This document shows positions 13,391-14,108 of a DNA stretch of 14,108 nt, one piece after another. The first letter of the stretch is position 1. Each line of letters begins with the position of its first letter. Source of the stretch: Bauldia sp. (GTDB lineage: Bacteria; Pseudomonadota; Alphaproteobacteria; Rhizobiales; Kaistiaceae). The stretch is taken from positions 1 to 14,108 of the forward strand of contig JAGRKY010000182.1 of assembly GCA_020442095.1 (NCBI GenBank). Direction: 5' to 3'. The notes beneath the pieces were generated by a model. It was not told the DNA's origin and ran no database searches. It was given only the letters and a program-made list of their open reading frames with translations. The position numbers and the translations under genes were made by a program.

Positions 13391-13962
13391 AGTGACAGCA
13401 TCCGGTAGGGCGCGACCAGCGCCTCGAAACCAAGCGGCGCGACGAGCACCGCAAGGTCGTGGCCAACCGCGCCGCGATGCTCGTACCAGTGGGCGACGAG
13501 CATCAGCACCGCCTGGCGAAGCGGCCCCGGTACATCGACCGAGCTCGCGCCATAGCCGGCGGTCACGTCGATCTCGATGCCGTTCAGCGCCTGGCCGACC
13601 GGCGTCGGCGCGGTCGCCGCGAGCACCAGCCGCGCCGGCGAGGAGACGACGTCCGCCTCGTAGTCCTCCGGGTCGACCACCTGCGGGTCGCCGGCGGAAT
13701 CGTAGACCGTCACGGCATCGACCGAGATCAGCGGCGCGACCGGCACCCGGACAATCCGCTTGCGCGGCCAGGCGTCGAGATAGATGCGCCAGGCCTGCTC
13801 GATCAGCGCCCGCCGCGTCGCGCTCTCGACATGGACACGGGCGGAGACGATCGCCGCGGTCAACAGCGCGTCCTCGTCCGTGCTGTCGACGCGCAGATGC
13901 GCCTTGGCGTCGGCAAGCGAAACCGGCTCGACGGCCGGCCCGGTGATCAGGGCTGCGGTCAT
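13387..13962 (-). CDS. Head-tail connector (RcGTA gp6-like, phiE125 gp8/HK97 gp6 family)
   Basis: A 191-residue protein of the TIGR02215 family: EPVSLADAKAHLRVDSTDEDALLTAAIVSARVHVESATRRALIEQAWRIYLDAWP, then IRVPVAPLISVDAVTVYDSAGDPQVVDPEDYEAD, a VTAGYG strand and PGPLRQAVLMLVAHWYEHRGAV. It forms the ring below the portal that joins the capsid to the tail. The start has AGGA six bases upstream. It is preceded by a 146-base gap that holds the second copy of the composite repeat, which divides it from the upstream capsid-side genes. This is the most upstream GTA gene in the window. Confidence 0.95.
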   Translation of the reverse strand: MTAALITGPAVEPVSLADAKAHLRVDSTDEDALLTAAIVSARVHVESATRRALIEQAWRIYLDAWPRKRIVRVPVAPLISVDAVTVYDSAGDPQVVDPEDYEADVVSSPARLVLAATAPTPVGQALNGIEIDVTAGYGASSVDVPGPLRQAVLMLVAHWYEHRGAVGHDLAVLVAPLGFEALVAPYRMLSL

Positions 13963-13992
13963 TGTTGTTCCTGTTTATCGTCAGCAAGTTTC

Positions 13993-14108
13993 TGCGTGCT
14001 TCGAGGCTCGCCGCGTCGCAGCGAGCGCCTCAGCATGGCGGGGTGGGTGAAGCTGCATCGAAGGTGAGAGAGCGGAACCGAAGCTCCCCCCTCGCCATCC
14101 TGAGGTGC
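13993..14108. repeat. Composite inverted repeat, copy 2, upstream of gp6 (cut by window end)
   Basis: The left arm (from 13993) reads TGCGTGCTTCGAGGC ... GCCTCAGCATGGCG with an internal GCTCGC/GCGAGC hairpin (about 14002-14030). After a 50-base centre, the opposite arm begins (14091-14108: ctcgccatcctgaggtgc) and runs off the window. It is the same family as 11301-11425 but in flipped orientation: its left arm matches the right arm of copy 1. It fills most of the gap before gp6. Confidence 0.85.

Noticed and set aside
13391..13987. Upstream extension of the gp7 frame (and of the small gp10-like frame to 13466)
   Set aside because: Both extensions are shadows of gp6 and gp7. Family-like sequence begins at the overlapping starts 13390 and 13058.
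11301..14108. CRISPR-like array from the recurring palindromes
   Set aside because: There are only two copies of one family and one pair of another, far apart and in different orientations, without regular spacers or cas genes.

Overview
The window is a GC-rich alphaproteobacterial segment. It is dominated by one leftward (minus-strand) operon that matches, gene for gene, the head-to-tail joining and tail half of a Rhodobacter capsulatus-type gene transfer agent (RcGTA). The order gp6, gp7, gp8, gp9, gp10, gp10.1, gp11, gp12, gp13, gp14, gp15 is intact, with one extra small gene between gp7 and gp8. Together with the GTA-type TIM-barrel megatron (gp15) and a very short tape measure (195 aa), this points to a domesticated GTA, or a prophage of the same lineage. 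The high GC, the DUF2793 protein after gp15 and the intergenic palindromic repeats suggest Hyphomicrobiales (Rhizobiales). I cannot name a genus.

Layout from right to left, in the direction of transcription. A copy of a composite inverted repeat (13993 to the window end) separates gp6 from whatever precedes it, presumably the capsid gene outside the window. Next come the connector gp6, the stopper gp7, a small HK97 gp10-like gene and the tail terminator gp8 (13962-12388). A hairpin and a second type of inverted repeat follow (12261-12387). Then come the tube protein gp9 and the tail chaperone gp10 (12180-11447), and a second copy of the first repeat (11301-11425). After it are gp10.1, the tape measure gp11, gp12, the hub gp13, the NlpC/P60 peptidase gp14 and the 1299-residue gp15 (11295-4563). 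The series ends with a DUF2793 fibre-like protein and a small helical protein (4570-2914).

Downstream of the structural genes lies an accessory zone. It holds a lower-GC SAM methyltransferase (2774-2064), a lone rightward 75-aa gene that looks leaderless (1795-2022), and a leftward lysis pair: a GH24 endolysin with a peptidoglycan-binding domain and C-terminal membrane segments (1685-795), then a two-TM holin-like protein (792-583). Beyond this are apparent chromosomal genes: a secreted PepSY-like protein and the first 54 codons of an OmpR/PhoP-type response regulator. In front of them is a direct-repeat site typical of operators for that regulator class.

Inferred working: gp6 and gp7 join capsid to tail, and gp8 caps the tube built of gp9 around gp11, helped by gp10 and gp10.1. 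gp12, gp13, gp14 and gp15 make the baseplate, breach the wall and bind the recipient. DUF2793 probably adds a fibre. Endolysin and holin release particles by lysis. Every stretch of more than 300 bases carries a gene.
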